Position numbers and translations under genes: made by a program
NCBI GenBank assembly: GCA_964588555.1
Contig: CAZPPT010000005.1
Location: 35,639-99,638, forward strand
DNA from: JAGVWJ01 sp964588555
Lineage (GTDB): Archaea > Micrarchaeota > Micrarchaeia > Anstonellales > Bilamarchaeaceae
Direction of reading: 5' to 3'
Length of the DNA: 64,000 bases
The notes under the pieces: model-generated
What the model was told of the DNA's origin: nothing
The model's database searches: none
The model's input: the letters and a program-made list of their open reading frames with translations, nothing else
Part shown: positions 43,844-53,650 of the stretch, piece after piece
How the letters are laid out: the number at the start of each line of letters is the position of its first letter
How positions within the stretch are numbered: position 1 is the stretch's first letter

Positions 43844-44101
43844 TCAGTACTGCATGTTTCTCTTGTCAACAATGACGTAGTCGCTCACTGCCAAGACGCT
43901 TTCGTACGCAACAAGCACCATGCCGTCGTCCTTTCGTAATTTCTCAGCATGCGGGTTGTCCGGATTCGGTTCGATGACGAGATCCTCTATTTTTCCCGTT
44001 ATCTCATTTATAATCAGATCAACAAGTCTTCCAAAATCCTCCCCGTCACTTGTTATGACCCTTTTCTGGGAGAGCTGCCTTGCAATTTTAAGTTTTGACA
44101 T
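43844..44101 (-). CDS. PRC-barrel domain protein
   Basis: The 85-residue product matches a single PRC-barrel: ARQLSQKRVITSDGEDFG at about 7-24, then DLIINEITGKIEDLVI and a KDDGMVLVAYESV strand. Single-domain PRC proteins are common in archaea and have been linked to RNA metabolism and cell division; the function here is not proven. Confidence 0.88.
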   Translation of the reverse strand: MSKLKIARQLSQKRVITSDGEDFGRLVDLIINEITGKIEDLVIEPNPDNPHAEKLRKDDGMVLVAYESVLAVSDYVIVDKRNMQY

Positions 44102-44161
44102 ACAATCACCTGGTCGAATAGCCTTCTACTCGTCTTTTATAGTTAAATATTTATAAATGTA

Positions 44162-44569
44162 TTATTTCGAAATTGCCGAGTCTGCGCCAGGTCCGCTTAC
44201 TTGTATGCGTTGCGGCACGATCGGCGGTGAAAGGTTAAGCACGCGCGCAACAAATATGCCGTTTGCGCTTCCCGCATAATTTATGGCGCTCAGGATGTTT
44301 TCGGCAAACCCGGGCGGCATCCGCTTGGCTTTCTTCCAGTCCTCCTCAATCTGCTTTGAGAGTTTCTTGTCCTCCTTTGCAAATAGCGCGCCCTTTATCT
44401 TAACGTAGCCGGACTCATTTGCGTACTGTGCCTCGTAGGTATATTGTACCTCTACGTTCTCGCCGTTTACTACGATCCCATCAACTGCAATGTTAATATT
44501 AAGGCCCTGGAACGTGTCTTCCTTTGTTTTCTTTCCTTCAACTGCATCTATTCTTCCGCCAGTAATCAT
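44162..44569 (-). CDS. SecB-like or conserved archaeal small beta protein
   Basis: The 135-residue protein has a beta-strand core (NINIAVDGIVV, VEVQYTYEAQY, YVKIKGALFAKEDKK), a helix (KQIEEDWKKAKRMP) and a Pro-rich C-terminal segment (LNLSPPIVPQRIQVSG). The pattern resembles archaeal proteins related to the SecB chaperone fold. That link is from memory and unverified. No membrane or catalytic feature is seen. Confidence 0.5.
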   Translation of the reverse strand: MITGGRIDAVEGKKTKEDTFQGLNINIAVDGIVVNGENVEVQYTYEAQYANESGYVKIKGALFAKEDKKLSKQIEEDWKKAKRMPPGFAENILSAINYAGSANGIFVARVLNLSPPIVPQRIQVSGPGADSAISK

Positions 44570-44613
44570 GGTATAACCTCCTGAATAAATAGTGCTCTTA
44601 TATATCGATCAGT

Positions 44614-46362
44614 TTAAATCCTTATTCTGGCGGATTTGTATTTTGTTTTTTGAAAATAGTGCGGTTTTTCTTTTTTCATGATTGCCTTATGGAGCGTCTT
44701 GAGGATGCCCCAGAAAATAAACAGCGCAACACCAAGCGGTATGATGCTCAAATGGCCGAAAAACGACGGGAGCCGTAGTATCGATATTACGAGGGGGACA
44801 ATAAAGAAGGTGCCTAAGATCACGGCAAGCGCCGTTATGTCATATAATAGCTTCTTGTTCAACTCAACCGTTGCGCTCTCAGTTTTTCTGAATGCCATGA
44901 GCGTTTTTGACAGTATCTTGTCCACCGACCTTATTATGGCTAGCGCATATAAGATAAACAATCCGCCGTAAATGGCGGTTGAAATGATGAATGCAATCCC
45001 TTCGGTTTCCTCCGCAATCCCGAATTCTCCAAGCATTGTCCCAAAAAGGATAAGCCCCCCGTTTAGGATAAGATACGCTGCAGTGTATAATGCCAGGTTC
45101 TTAAGCTCCTGGATGTATACGCTAAAAAGAGTGCCCCCCGGTTCGACTTCTGCCACAATTTTGCGCACATATTCGGCAATCCTGCCCCCAGTGTGCCGCG
45201 TCTTTGCATTGATGAGGCGCATTATCATTTCCTGCACCCTGGCCTTATATGCAACAAGGATACCCGAGCATATCGAAGTCAGAAATACGACCGAAGATGT
45301 CAGGCCGACAAGGTCAAAACTCATAAACCCGCTTGCCTCCTTTGCAATAAGAAGCGAAAATTCCCCCACCGCAAGCATGGTGAGTGCTGACCCGATTGCA
45401 TTTTTGCCGTTTTTCTCAAGCGCAAATACGGAAAGCGAAATGCTGCTAAACGTCGCAATGCTTATTACGGTCACCAATACAAGTATGAGGAGCCAGTTAT
45501 CAAGCATTGTGTCTATCCCGGTAAGCATGCCTATTGAAAGGAAAAAGAACGACGAAAAGAACAAGCCAAACGGTACGATCATCTTTTCTATTTTCTTGAA
45601 TTGGGGCAGGCCGCTGATGATGCTTCCTGCCAAAAATGCGCCGATGGACGGCTCTAGGCCTATTCCGTGTGCAATGAATGCGCACGCGGCAGCAATTGTG
45701 AAAGCGGTAAACAGAAGCGTCTCATCCGTTTCGACCCGTGCAATATACTCAAATAGCCGCCTGATCAGCCGTTCGAGTATGATGTATGCGATGACAAGCG
45801 CGGCAAGCGCCTTTACCATCGATATGATGATCTCGGTTTCATTTACTGTGCTCGTATTTGCAAGGCTGGAGATGAATGCAAGGACGAGTACTGCGAATAT
45901 GTCCTCTATGATGAGCACTGCAAGCAGGAGCGTCACGTTCTCCTTTGAGACTATATGCTGCTCCTTTATCAGTTTTGAAAATATCGTCGTACTTGTTATG
46001 GAAAACAGCGCGCCAAGCACGACTGCTTCAAGGGCCGTAAGCCCAAATATGATCGCAACCTCATAAACCAGAAGAAAGGTAAATGCGACCTTTGCGACGC
46101 TCATAAGGAGCGCCCGCACGCCGAACTTAAGGATTTTCGAAAGGCTGAACTCTATGCCTATGACAAATAACAGGAGTGTTGCCCCGATGTCGGCAAACGC
46201 ATCGATCGTCTCGCTTTGTTTCAGTATCCCAAGCCCATTTGGCCCGATTGCCGCACCAATGAGGAGCACCCCGATTACTGCCGGAAGCTTCAACCTGAAT
46301 GCGGCAATTATCCCAACTACAAGAAAGAAAAACGTAATGCCAAGCTCTTCTATGACTGCCAT
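44614..46362 (-). CDS. CPA2-family cation/proton antiporter
   Basis: The 582-residue protein starts at the ATG at 46362 (MAVIEELGITFFF). It has about a dozen membrane helices of the KefB/NapA type with GPNGLGIL and FVIGIEFSLSKIL in the first third and SIGAFLAGSIISG at about 255. The last 170 residues form three to four more hydrophobic segments and a basic C-terminus with no RCK/TrkA domain. It likely exchanges Na or K for protons. It is divergent from the large surface protein. Confidence 0.9.
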   Translation of the reverse strand: MAVIEELGITFFFLVVGIIAAFRLKLPAVIGVLLIGAAIGPNGLGILKQSETIDAFADIGATLLLFVIGIEFSLSKILKFGVRALLMSVAKVAFTFLLVYEVAIIFGLTALEAVVLGALFSITSTTIFSKLIKEQHIVSKENVTLLLAVLIIEDIFAVLVLAFISSLANTSTVNETEIIISMVKALAALVIAYIILERLIRRLFEYIARVETDETLLFTAFTIAAACAFIAHGIGLEPSIGAFLAGSIISGLPQFKKIEKMIVPFGLFFSSFFFLSIGMLTGIDTMLDNWLLILVLVTVISIATFSSISLSVFALEKNGKNAIGSALTMLAVGEFSLLIAKEASGFMSFDLVGLTSSVVFLTSICSGILVAYKARVQEMIMRLINAKTRHTGGRIAEYVRKIVAEVEPGGTLFSVYIQELKNLALYTAAYLILNGGLILFGTMLGEFGIAEETEGIAFIISTAIYGGLFILYALAIIRSVDKILSKTLMAFRKTESATVELNKKLLYDITALAVILGTFFIVPLVISILRLPSFFGHLSIIPLGVALFIFWGILKTLHKAIMKKEKPHYFQKTKYKSARIRI

Positions 46363-46460
46363 CAGATCGCCTATTGGTTGTTTGGGAGGGTTTTGTATTC
46401 TTCGAATTGGTTTATAATGGTTTTTATCCAATCACATACTGCCACACGCCTACTGGTAAT

Positions 46461-49400
46461 ATGGTACGCGTCACGTTCGTCTTTGCATTGGCCCTCGTTC
46501 TTTGTATTCCACTTTCCGCACACTTCCCCCAGGAATGGGAAAATTCGGCATGGCGCGCAAACAACACCTATATTTTTCATGCATATGGCAAAGAAGTCTG
46601 GTTTCCAGGCGTTTTTAACAAGCCCCTTACGGATCTTGGGCTTGAAACGCTTAAGGCACGTGTCGATAGCGATACGTTCGACTCCTATCTTATTTCCCTT
46701 CAGGCAAAACGCGATCTAGCATTTAGCAAGGCAGCCGAATGCAGCTCGCGGTACGGTGCCATTCGTTTAAACCCAAACCACGTCCTCGCGCAGAGCCTTA
46801 AGCAATCAGTCGGCGGAACGCGGGTAGACGGCGCGCTTGATTCACTCTTTATGCTTCCTGATGAATTTGTCATCAGCACATCCGTTGCCATCGGCGGGAA
46901 CGTTGGCGGTTTTTCCGGGGTGATTTTCCTCCTTATGAAAGACCTGCGGAGTGCCGAACTGCTTGCGGCATGCGACGCATACGGTGCCGCGTGGCGCGAC
47001 ACTATGTCTACGGCAGTAGGCCTCCTTGATTTTTCATATTCTGAACTGCAAAAAGAATGGGGGGATGCGACCACGTCCTACCTGCTCCTTGCCCAAAGCG
47101 GCGTTTGTGATGCGGACTATTACTATGGCGGCCGGGATGCATGCAGGTATGCAGAGAACAAATTCCATCTCTCAGGTGCGCAGGCAAGTAGCCTTAGCGG
47201 AACGCTTGGGGTACGTATTTCGGCAACTGATGCCGGCTTACGGAACGGCCTTGTCAAAGGCGCCCCGGATACGTCACAATACGGGGAGTACCTCGCACTT
47301 ATATGGGGTTCCAACGGCTCCATCAGCGAGGCGCGTTACGTGCGTTCCATTACGGGCGAGGCACTTTTAGAAACTGAACGTGACCTTGAAGGACTGCTTG
47401 GGACCCTTAGGCAAAAGGAATCACACTACGCAGCACGGATTTCGGACATAGGCAAGGAACGTCCCTCAAAAATTACGGGGTCAAGGTTGCTTTTTGGCGT
47501 CGTAACAAGCGAGTCCCAACAGTCAATTGCGACTTCGTACGCCTCGATCCAGGCCGATTTTGCGCGTGCAAGGAATATGCATGGCAATGCGCGGCAAACG
47601 TCTCTTCTTAAGAAAAATGGTTATCTTAAGCAGGGGATTACGGATGCAAACGAGGCGCTGTACCTGTATGACTCAATTGACGCACGGCTTGTTGCCCTTC
47701 TTTCTGATATCGACGCAGTGGTACTTGACAAGAAAACCGAGGCATTTGATGCCATTACGTCTTTTGAATCAGTGAGCGAGGGTTCGTTTATCCATGAACG
47801 CGCCCGTGCCGAGCATGCGGCTGCGCTTGATGCATTTCAAAAGGGCGATGCGGCAAAAGCCTACGGCGACCGCTTTGAGCTGTATGAGGAAGCGGCATAC
47901 CACGCGAGGTTTGCAAAGAACCTTTTTGAGAATAGGCCGTTTGAGGCAACAGCCGGCATTGCAGGTGCAAGGGAAGAACTCCGAACCCTCATTCAGGCAG
48001 CAGAAACGGACGGTATCGACGTCGCGTACGAAACGCAGGAATTTGCACTGCTTGAATATAGCGACGAGCCGTGGGTGCTTGATGCGCTACGCGATATTGA
48101 AGCACGCATTATTTCAAAGGCACGCGTTGTCTTCGACCCGCTTCTTGCCCGGCGTGCCGCCATCCTTGATGACATACGTCGCGGGGGCGAGTGGACTGCT
48201 GACCTTGCAACCACGGTTGCACATGCGGAAAACGGCCATATCGCCTCGGATGGCACGATCGATTATCCTGGCGCAGTTGGAAGCCTCCAAGCCCTTAAGG
48301 CAGTATACGATGATGTTGAGCTTGAATTAGAATCAGGTCGGGTACATCTCGTCCTTAATTCCCTTATTACCGACTATTCCGTTATTACGGGGCCAGTACG
48401 TATCGATGCACCGACACCTGTCTTCCTTGATTTTGTTATCAAGAACCCGACGGGTTATGGGATTGATAATGCAGCCGTTTCATTTGATACCCAATTTCCA
48501 TTTACGCTTCTTGTAAGCGACGTTGTTGAAGGAAAAGAGCACGTTGAGGAATCCCTATCCGACTTAGATTCCACCACGTTTCTTATACGGAGCATTGAAC
48601 CGTATGGGTCGCTTCATATACGTGTGGCACCATCTGTAACGCTTGCGCGCACTGTCAAGCGTACTACGGGCGCAGTCGGAAGGGGCGACCTGTCGGCACA
48701 AGTTGTACAGGATTCACAATTTGACCTTGCAATTGACAGCGCCATCCTCGCTGACGATTCCGTACTTGTAGACGGGTTGCCATATCAGGGGGGCGTGCTT
48801 AGTTCCGGCAGGCACACCCTTCACAACGAGTCCATCCTTTTTGATGCGTATTCAATTGACGTGGACGGATTTGCTGCACAGAAAATAGGCATATCCGCAA
48901 CCATACGCTATACGTATGTAATTAGCCCGAACATTGATCTAGAACGCACTCTCGTGCAGGCGGAATTTGACCATTCTGAAGTAAAGCACCTTGAAGTTCT
49001 TTCCCTCACCGGGGAGCCGGTAAAAAACGTCCGGCAGTTCCCAAACGGCCTTCTTCTCTTTGATGTGCATGGCCTGCGTGCCCATGAAAAAAGCAGGATC
49101 CTTGTCCAGTATGAAATTGAGAACGTTTCGGAAAAAATAACTGCTGACATCGCCTCACTTAAGCGGCTTAACCTGACTGATGGCGAGCGTGCCGGCCTTC
49201 TTGTTGCAGAAGATTACCTTGGCAAGAACCGTACTGAGGAATCGCTTGAAACGCTCGAAAAGCTCAGGCGCACCATTGAAATCCGAACGCTTGAAGAGAA
49301 CAAACTGGCACAGCGCCATTCGGCAATCTACGCCGAGCTTGAAAAGCAGCTTTCAGACCTTACTGCAATTTATGAAAAGTACCGCACTACAGTCGATTCG

Positions 49401-50333
49401 CCTTTTATGGAGCGCATCGGTGCACGGATTGCATCCCTTACAAAAGCGCTCGGGGAAAATAAAGACCCTAACACGCCATCAATAAAGAACCTTGAATCGC
49501 TCGAAGCAGATTTTGAGGAATCCCTGTCAAAGGATATCCGTACCCACGTCCTAGGGGTTTATAACGGCCTTAAAAAAGAGTTCATTTCACTTGGCGGGTC
49601 ATATGAGAAGCCACTGAGTTTTACGGTTGTTGAGCGCTCCCTGCAAGCCCTACAGGAAGAAGACACAGAAGGGCACCTTCGGCTCCTTGGCGAGATGCAA
49701 TCGGCAAGGGATGAGCTTGAGGAGAAGAAATCAGAAGATTCTACAAGGCGTGCTGGCCTTAAGGCCCAGTACGGCCGAACAAAGCAGGAAATCCAAAAAA
49801 CGCTTGCCACATACAAGAAGCTTGTACAAGCTGCAAGCGGCTCCCCATTCGCATATCTGTTTTCCGTTAATTATAAGGACGTGGAAAAAACCTTAAGGGA
49901 TACGGACAATCTTTTTGAAAAAAGTGCGCCTTATGAAGAGGTCAGCGCACGCGTTGCCTCTATCGAGTCGGTTTCAGTCCAGCTTGAAACGGTTCTTGCC
50001 GCAGTTTCGCATGAGGCAAAGAGCCGCTTTGCAAGCCTTGAACGTGCGCTTCGGGAGTCGGATGCCCCCCAGGGGGAAAAGGACAAGGTCGCAGCGCGCC
50101 TTCAACGAATGAAGGAACTGATTGTCGCAGAAGAATATGTCAATGCGCTTAAGGCAAGCGATGCGATCATCAAGGATATAAGCGCACTTAAGAAGACCGA
50201 CGATAATTCGCTTACCGTGCTTTCAATTACTGCACTCTTCATTGTGGGGGCATGCGTTGCATACTTCTATAATTCACGAAAGGGAAAACCTGAAAGTGCG
50301 CCGCTCAAGCCGCTTAGGCGGATGGAAGAATAA
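46461..50333 (+). CDS. Very large coiled-coil surface protein, C-terminally anchored
   Basis: The ATG at 46461 gives a signal peptide (VTFVFALALVLCIPLSA) on a 1290-residue protein; the longer frame has none. The external part mixes helical segments (residues 30-600), an Ig-like beta domain at about 620-860 (LDFVIKNPTGYGIDNAAVSFD), and long coiled coils from about 880 to 1250. A membrane helix (SITALFIVGACVAYFY) lies near the C-terminus, followed by a Lys/Arg tail. It resembles a stalk for the cell envelope or attachment. No catalytic motif was recognised. A TTTATAATGG box sits about 40-50 bases upstream. Confidence 0.85.
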   Translation: MVRVTFVFALALVLCIPLSAHFPQEWENSAWRANNTYIFHAYGKEVWFPGVFNKPLTDLGLETLKARVDSDTFDSYLISLQAKRDLAFSKAAECSSRYGAIRLNPNHVLAQSLKQSVGGTRVDGALDSLFMLPDEFVISTSVAIGGNVGGFSGVIFLLMKDLRSAELLAACDAYGAAWRDTMSTAVGLLDFSYSELQKEWGDATTSYLLLAQSGVCDADYYYGGRDACRYAENKFHLSGAQASSLSGTLGVRISATDAGLRNGLVKGAPDTSQYGEYLALIWGSNGSISEARYVRSITGEALLETERDLEGLLGTLRQKESHYAARISDIGKERPSKITGSRLLFGVVTSESQQSIATSYASIQADFARARNMHGNARQTSLLKKNGYLKQGITDANEALYLYDSIDARLVALLSDIDAVVLDKKTEAFDAITSFESVSEGSFIHERARAEHAAALDAFQKGDAAKAYGDRFELYEEAAYHARFAKNLFENRPFEATAGIAGAREELRTLIQAAETDGIDVAYETQEFALLEYSDEPWVLDALRDIEARIISKARVVFDPLLARRAAILDDIRRGGEWTADLATTVAHAENGHIASDGTIDYPGAVGSLQALKAVYDDVELELESGRVHLVLNSLITDYSVITGPVRIDAPTPVFLDFVIKNPTGYGIDNAAVSFDTQFPFTLLVSDVVEGKEHVEESLSDLDSTTFLIRSIEPYGSLHIRVAPSVTLARTVKRTTGAVGRGDLSAQVVQDSQFDLAIDSAILADDSVLVDGLPYQGGVLSSGRHTLHNESILFDAYSIDVDGFAAQKIGISATIRYTYVISPNIDLERTLVQAEFDHSEVKHLEVLSLTGEPVKNVRQFPNGLLLFDVHGLRAHEKSRILVQYEIENVSEKITADIASLKRLNLTDGERAGLLVAEDYLGKNRTEESLETLEKLRRTIEIRTLEENKLAQRHSAIYAELEKQLSDLTAIYEKYRTTVDSPFMERIGARIASLTKALGENKDPNTPSIKNLESLEADFEESLSKDIRTHVLGVYNGLKKEFISLGGSYEKPLSFTVVERSLQALQEEDTEGHLRLLGEMQSARDELEEKKSEDSTRRAGLKAQYGRTKQEIQKTLATYKKLVQAASGSPFAYLFSVNYKDVEKTLRDTDNLFEKSAPYEEVSARVASIESVSVQLETVLAAVSHEAKSRFASLERALRESDAPQGEKDKVAARLQRMKELIVAEEYVNALKASDAIIKDISALKKTDDNSLTVLSITALFIVGACVAYFYNSRKGKPESAPLKPLRRMEE

Positions 50334-50606
50334 TCATTGAGGTCTTTTTGGATCTTGTGGGAATGCCCCTACCCATTGCGCAAACGTCTTCCTAGGCTTC
50401 AGTTCAAGCGGGGGGTTTGGCTTGCCTATTGTTTCTGTATAGTATTTTGTTGGATCTGGCGGTGCGATTTTTGGATCGGGTTGCCTGCTAGTCTTATGAA
50501 TCGGCATCGAAGGCATAAAAAATGGACCAAATACAATCGCCGCTCTGGCAACCGCTTTTCTGAATGCTTGTTTAATTGGACGGGGTTTTTGATTTTGGGT
50601 ATCCAT
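50334..50606 (-). CDS. Small Pro/Lys-rich protein downstream of the Hef-like helicase
   Basis: The ATG at 50606 gives 90 residues: a basic helix (PIKQAFRKAVARAAI), a short hydrophobic turn (VFGPFFMP) and a Pro/Lys-rich unstructured tail (PPDPTKYYTE, PNPPLELKPRK). It follows the helicase gene by 39 bases on the same strand. No known domain is present; a helicase helper is possible but unproven. Confidence 0.5.
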   Translation of the reverse strand: MDTQNQKPRPIKQAFRKAVARAAIVFGPFFMPSMPIHKTSRQPDPKIAPPDPTKYYTETIGKPNPPLELKPRKTFAQWVGAFPQDPKRPQ

Positions 50607-50645
50607 ACATCCACCCGCCATTGTGTTCCAGCACAAGTTTATTGT

Positions 50646-52139
50646 TCAGATCGTAAAATTCTCCAGTTTTGTCTGCCCCGTAATCGATGGTTTTGGCGGC
50701 GGTTTTGCAACCGGTTCCCCGCGCTCGCGCTTCATTGCATTTTGCATCCGCTCAATGATCGTCTTCATCTTTTTCTCCTTATTAAACGCAGCCCACCTGA
50801 AATACTCATCACGAGTGCCGCTTGTGACAAGTACGTACACTTCGCCTTCTTTAAGTCGTGCAGCCCGCCCACGCCGCTGGATGCTCCGTATTTCGCTTGG
50901 CACCGGTTCGTAGAAAACGACTGCATCAACTGATGGGATGTCGATCCCTTCCTCCCCGATTGATGAAGCAACCAAAATATCAAACTCGTTCGCACGGAAT
51001 GCCGCGATCGTCTCCTCCTGCATCTTCTTCGTGTAACTGTCCTTTTTCCCGACAAACTGGCGTGCCCGAATTGCGTGCTTTGTAAGCTCAGTTTCAATCA
51101 GCTTGACCTGGTCGCGGTATTGTGCAAATACAATAATTTTCTTGCCTGTAAGCGTTTTGATAAGTGAGACGAGCGCCTCGAGTTTCGGATGTTCCTCTTC
51201 TGTTTTTACCAGTTCCTCGATCTTGCCAAATGCCTCCTCCTTTCGTAGGATTGCGGCGGACTTGCTTTCCTTTTCATGGATCTTTTCAATGTACTTGCGA
51301 AGTGCATACACGCCCTGCGTTTCTATAAGTTCGGACATGTGCAAAAGATTCAAAAGTACCGAGTATTTCACAATTGCAGCATACTTGATCGCATGAGGGA
51401 TATTCAAGATGCGTTGGCGAAGCGCCATGAACCGCCCCTTGTGCTTAAGTGGCGGCGGAAAGCCCATTGCGCCAAGCTGATAGGCATACTTTGAGGTCAT
51501 CCCATCCAAATGCTGTTTGATAAGCTTAAGTGTCGGAGAGAGTGCAATTTGGATCCATTTGATCGTGCTTTGCTGGACGTATTGTTTTACGTCCTCGTCC
51601 ATACTCGTTCTGATTTCAATGTTTTTGGTGTGGAGGTTTCCCATTACCTCCTTGATCCGGTCTGACCGGCCGCCCGGCGATGCGGTTAAGCCAACAATAA
51701 GTGCATGACCCTTTATCTTTTCGGCAACAAACACGTACGCATAATCACCGACTGCCCGGTGCGCCTCATCCACTATGCAAAGTGCAAACTCGCCACTTAA
51801 TCGACTCCCCATCATATCATTCCGTATCGTTTGGGGCGTACTTACAATCACTTTTTTCTCGTACTCCTTCTTTCTTTTTTCAGGTGCCATCTCTCCAGTA
51901 ACAAGCGTTGCCGTACTATCACTTAATCCCAGTATTTTTTGTATGCTTTGGATATGCTGTTTTGCAAGCGGTTTAGTCGGCGTAAGAAAGAGGCACCTCC
52001 CCTGGTTTACCTTGTCACGGATAAGAAGTAGTGCGATGAGCGTCTTACCTAATCCCGTCGGAAGTACTACTAACGTATTTCCATGATTCAGTATCGAGTG
52101 GTAAATCGCAAGCTGGTATGCACGCGGGGTGAGGTTCAT
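50646..52139 (-). CDS. Hef/FANCM-like helicase with PCNA-binding tail, no nuclease
   Basis: The 497-residue protein has the SF2 helicase motifs of Hef: I PTGLGKTLIALL at about 27-38, II VDEAHR at about 118-123, III LTASPGG, V EGIDIPSVDA and VI QRRGRAARL at about 430. A Hef-type insertion follows motif III. It stops after the helicase, so the C-terminal XPF nuclease of full euryarchaeal Hef is missing. Its last residues, QTKLENF, fit the PIP box (Q-x-x-L-x-x-F) that binds PCNA. It likely remodels stalled forks together with PCNA. Confidence 0.9.
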   Translation of the reverse strand: MNLTPRAYQLAIYHSILNHGNTLVVLPTGLGKTLIALLLIRDKVNQGRCLFLTPTKPLAKQHIQSIQKILGLSDSTATLVTGEMAPEKRKKEYEKKVIVSTPQTIRNDMMGSRLSGEFALCIVDEAHRAVGDYAYVFVAEKIKGHALIVGLTASPGGRSDRIKEVMGNLHTKNIEIRTSMDEDVKQYVQQSTIKWIQIALSPTLKLIKQHLDGMTSKYAYQLGAMGFPPPLKHKGRFMALRQRILNIPHAIKYAAIVKYSVLLNLLHMSELIETQGVYALRKYIEKIHEKESKSAAILRKEEAFGKIEELVKTEEEHPKLEALVSLIKTLTGKKIIVFAQYRDQVKLIETELTKHAIRARQFVGKKDSYTKKMQEETIAAFRANEFDILVASSIGEEGIDIPSVDAVVFYEPVPSEIRSIQRRGRAARLKEGEVYVLVTSGTRDEYFRWAAFNKEKKMKTIIERMQNAMKRERGEPVAKPPPKPSITGQTKLENFTI

Positions 52140-52181
52140 GTCAGTATTATGGATGGATAAATTTAAACGGAATTCGAACCG

Positions 52182-53321
52182 CTAGTTTTTGCCTTTTTTA
52201 TCAAAAAATCCCGTAACAAGCACTGCGTATGCTGCCATCGCGATGCCAATTATCGCAAATGCAGCCCCAAACCCAAATGCGCTTACGATAAAACCAAGAA
52301 GCGCAAGGCTTGCAAATTCGGCAAACCTGTAGGGGATATGGAGAAGCGCAATATCTGTCGAAACATTTTTTCTTTTCTTAGTTATTACTGCAATCATCCG
52401 CTCAAAGAGCGTGCTCGCGCACCCCTCACCGACAGCGACAAGTAAGATAAGCGCAATTGTGTGCATTTTGAACTCTGCGATGAAGAAGAAGGGAACTGCC
52501 ATAAGGAGGACTATTCCTGCACCGATCGTCCTTGTTTGGATGTTTTTTCTCGTTACAAAAAGCGCCGTTGCGCCGCTTATGAATAATGAAATGGCAAGGA
52601 GCGCGCCGACCTGAAACGTGTTAAGTCCAATTGTCGAAAGGTACAGGGGATATAGAAAGAATGCGGCACCCGCGTACAGCGGCGCCGTAATGCTAATGAT
52701 GCATGCGACATGCCAGAATGCGCGTGACCGTTTTTCAGTAAAAATCCCCCATATTTTTTGCAGGTCCAGTTTTTCTTTCCGAACGTGGTTCTTGATCCGA
52801 AACGCAGCAAAAAGGATCACTACGCCGACTAGGGTGAGTGCAAGAAATGCGCTTGTAAATCCAAGATAGAGCGCAAGTGCGCCTGCACCAACTCTTCCAA
52901 TAAATCCGCCGATGTCACGCAAACCGCCAGTGTACGCAGCAGTTTGTTCCCTGTTTTTTGAGGTACGATATAATTCGCTTCGAATTACCGCCCAGTACGC
53001 GGAGTGGCCGATCCCTTCGCTTATTTTTCCAATTGCAAAGAGAAGCGGGGTATTTGCAGCAAGGTATATGCTGGTTGCGAGGGTCATTCCGATGCCTTCG
53101 ATGATGAAAATTTTTCGATTGCCAATTACGTCTGCAACTGCTGAAAATGCCGTACGCATGACAAACATGACTGCAGGTAGCAATGCAAGCACAAGGCCGA
53201 TCTCTTCAACTTTGAGGCCCTTTTCAGAAAGGTAAAGGGGCATAAGGAGTGCAAGCGCAATAAAGAGCGCCTGGTGAAGGGTGTTGATGGTGTGGAGGGG
53301 AAGCTCGCGAGAGTGATTCAT
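52182..53321 (-). CDS. Major facilitator superfamily transporter
   Basis: The 379 residues contain about eleven to twelve hydrophobic helices in two halves, with the loop-2/3 motif region DVIGNRKIFIIEG at about 65-77 and a basic mid-loop (IKNHVRKEKLDLQ) at about 170. It resembles drug- or sugar-type MFS proteins, slightly short. The substrate is unknown. It precedes the helicase gene on the same strand. Confidence 0.88.
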   Translation of the reverse strand: MNHSRELPLHTINTLHQALFIALALLMPLYLSEKGLKVEEIGLVLALLPAVMFVMRTAFSAVADVIGNRKIFIIEGIGMTLATSIYLAANTPLLFAIGKISEGIGHSAYWAVIRSELYRTSKNREQTAAYTGGLRDIGGFIGRVGAGALALYLGFTSAFLALTLVGVVILFAAFRIKNHVRKEKLDLQKIWGIFTEKRSRAFWHVACIISITAPLYAGAAFFLYPLYLSTIGLNTFQVGALLAISLFISGATALFVTRKNIQTRTIGAGIVLLMAVPFFFIAEFKMHTIALILLVAVGEGCASTLFERMIAVITKKRKNVSTDIALLHIPYRFAEFASLALLGFIVSAFGFGAAFAIIGIAMAAYAVLVTGFFDKKGKN

Positions 53322-53407
53322 AGAACGTCATTACAGGGTAAGTTAAATTGTTTTACTATCCAACTACTTTATAAAATGTATGTTTAAACATATGTTTAGG
53401 TGAAAAT

Positions 53408-53650
53408 ATGGTTAAGACAATCACCGTTACCGAGGAAGCATATACTCACTTAAAACAGATGAAAAAGGATGACGAAAGTTTCAGTGAACTTATCGAACGC
53501 ATGTATCACCCCAAGAAAAGGATCGACTTACGCGATTTTTTGGGTATTCTTACTTATAATGAGGCACAAGAGCTACGAGAAATTGTGAAGGAAACGCGCG
53601 GCAATCTAAACAAAGGATTAGAGAAGCGGTCTCACAGGATGGGGTTGTGA
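53408..53650 (+). CDS. vapB: VapB-type antitoxin
   Basis: The 80-residue protein matches archaeal VapB/DUF217 antitoxins: a short strand (KTITVTEEAYTHL) that starts a ribbon-helix-helix, then LIERMYHPKKRIDLRDFLG and a Lys/Arg tail. It would repress its own operon and mask the toxin. Its stop overlaps the toxin start (TGATG). Confidence 0.88.
   Translation: MVKTITVTEEAYTHLKQMKKDDESFSELIERMYHPKKRIDLRDFLGILTYNEAQELREIVKETRGNLNKGLEKRSHRMGL

Noticed and set aside
44972..46066. 364-codon plus-strand open frame opposite the antiporter
   Set aside because: It mirrors the antiporter coding strand, with Met/Ser-rich random composition and no recognisable motif.
52165..52185. T-arm-like GGTTCGAATTC on the minus strand
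   Set aside because: No acceptor or anticodon stem surrounds it; it is the short leader of the helicase gene.
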